A stretch of DNA of 5,365 nucleotides, from NCBI GenBank assembly GCA_910578965.1, contig CAJTSP010000159.1:1-5365 (forward strand). Direction: 5' to 3'. Both the position numbers and the translations under genes were made by a program. The notes beneath the pieces are model-generated. The model saw nothing but the letters and a program-made list of their open reading frames with translations. It did no database searches and was not told the DNA's origin. This document shows positions 5,154 through 5,365 of this stretch, one piece after another (position 1 is the first letter of the stretch; each line of letters starts with the position of its first letter). This stretch comes from an uncultured Oscillospiraceae bacterium (GTDB lineage: Bacteria > Bacillota > Clostridia > Oscillospirales > Ruminococcaceae).

Positions 5154-5209
5154 AAACACAAAAGGCGCCGACGGCTCCCGGGAGCCATCAGCGCCTTTGC
5201 TTTCGATGC
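5154..5209 (-). promoter_or_regulatory. Leader terminator/attenuator with overlapping AxxGxx hexaloop hairpin
   Basis: In the amt leader RNA a 17-bp stem (5198-5182 with 5177-5161) with CCGG loop is followed by UUUUGUGUUU (5163-5154), an intrinsic terminator upstream of the gene. Two of its pairs are G-U on the minus strand and would be C-A mismatches on the plus strand, so the RNA that folds is the amt transcript. The 5' arm overlaps another hairpin: CAUC (5208-5205) with GAUG (5189-5186) and AGC (5201-5199) with GCU (5192-5190), closing the six-base loop AAAGGC (5198-5193) with A first and G fourth. The folds exclude each other, as in ANTAR-controlled antitermination. That regulator is an inference. 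Confidence 0.65.
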
Positions 5210-5213
5210 CGCA

Positions 5214-5242
5214 AGTATAGGCCGGTTTGGGCAGATTGTCAA
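5214..5242 (-). promoter_or_regulatory. Strong SigA promoter of the amt-P-II gene
   Basis: On the minus strand a consensus TTGACA (5242-5237), an exact 17-nt spacer, then TATACT (5219-5214). The start is predicted near 5209-5207, giving a leader of about 147 nt before the ATG. Such a strong core promoter suggests that control happens after initiation, in the leader. Confidence 0.88.
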
Positions 5243-5272
5243 GCAAACGCCGCGTATTTTGTGCGCTTTGCT
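5242..5272. other. Inverted repeat at the -35 of the amt promoter
   Basis: AGCAAA (5242-5247) and TTTGCT (5267-5272), extended inward by CGC/GCG with a one-base bulge. It touches the -35 box, so a DNA-binding regulator could act here. The remaining bases to 5365 hold no gene or recognisable site. Confidence 0.3.
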
Positions 5273-5365
5273 AAAGAAACTGCCCGGCAGCGGAAAATTT
5301 TGGCGGTTTTGCGCCCTTTTGCGGGGCAAGGCGTTCTGTGGGGGGCGGGGCTCAGGGCCCGGCGC

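Noticed and set aside
5061..5210. A known metabolite riboswitch in the amt leader
   Set aside because: I could not match it to glycine, THF, c-di-GMP, cobalamin or guanidine classes; the overlapping hexaloop/terminator layout fits protein-dependent antitermination better.
5061..5246. N-terminal extension of Amt to 5246
   Set aside because: It would translate the leader, the terminator stem and part of the promoter; a strong ribosome site marks the start at 5060.

Overview
The window looks like chromosome from a GC-rich, endospore-forming, probably motile member of the Clostridia, perhaps an Oscillospirales-type gut anaerobe. This rests on a CotJ-type spore-coat operon, a YjfB-family putative motility protein, strong AGGAGG-type ribosome binding sites, and Flavodoxin_4-type proteins of the kind common in gut Clostridia. 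No gene names a species, so the placement is an inference.

Layout. At the left edge is the 3' part of a tRNA-Asn (anticodon GTT) with its own terminator. Its 5' acceptor strand is missing, so it reads as an attachment-site remnant of an element lying to the left. Next come a small minus-strand YjfB-like gene with its promoter and terminator, and a gene-free stretch (about 411-747) with two plus-facing terminator hairpins that serve no visible gene. A minus-strand spore-coat operon follows: a fused CotJA-CotJB protein, then the CotJC manganese-catalase-like protein. Divergent from it, on the plus strand, is a pair of flavodoxins in one operon, the first cytoplasmic and the second a lipoprotein. 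The right part, on the minus strand, is one long gene encoding an Amt ammonium channel fused at its C-terminus to a P-II (GlnB/GlnK-like) domain. It has a near-consensus promoter and a structured leader.

How the genes work. The genes form four independent units. The cotJ unit should be expressed late in the mother cell: a CATACGAT -10 element lies upstream, followed by a hairpin near the mRNA 5' end. The flavodoxin pair should provide low-potential electron carriers on the two faces of the membrane. In the Amt-P-II protein, the P-II gate is tethered to the channel, and the tyrosine uridylylated in enterobacterial P-II is replaced by Met.

The most interesting signal is the amt leader. About 10 nt after the predicted transcription start lies a 17-bp terminator stem whose 5' arm overlaps a small hairpin with a hexaloop of the AxxGxx type (AAAGGC). 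About 70 nt further on, a second hairpin with an AxxGxx hexaloop (AAGGAC) overlaps a weaker terminator-like stem in the same way. This is the layout expected of antitermination by ANTAR-domain RNA-binding regulators, which control nitrogen genes in Clostridia. That link is an inference from the RNA alone.
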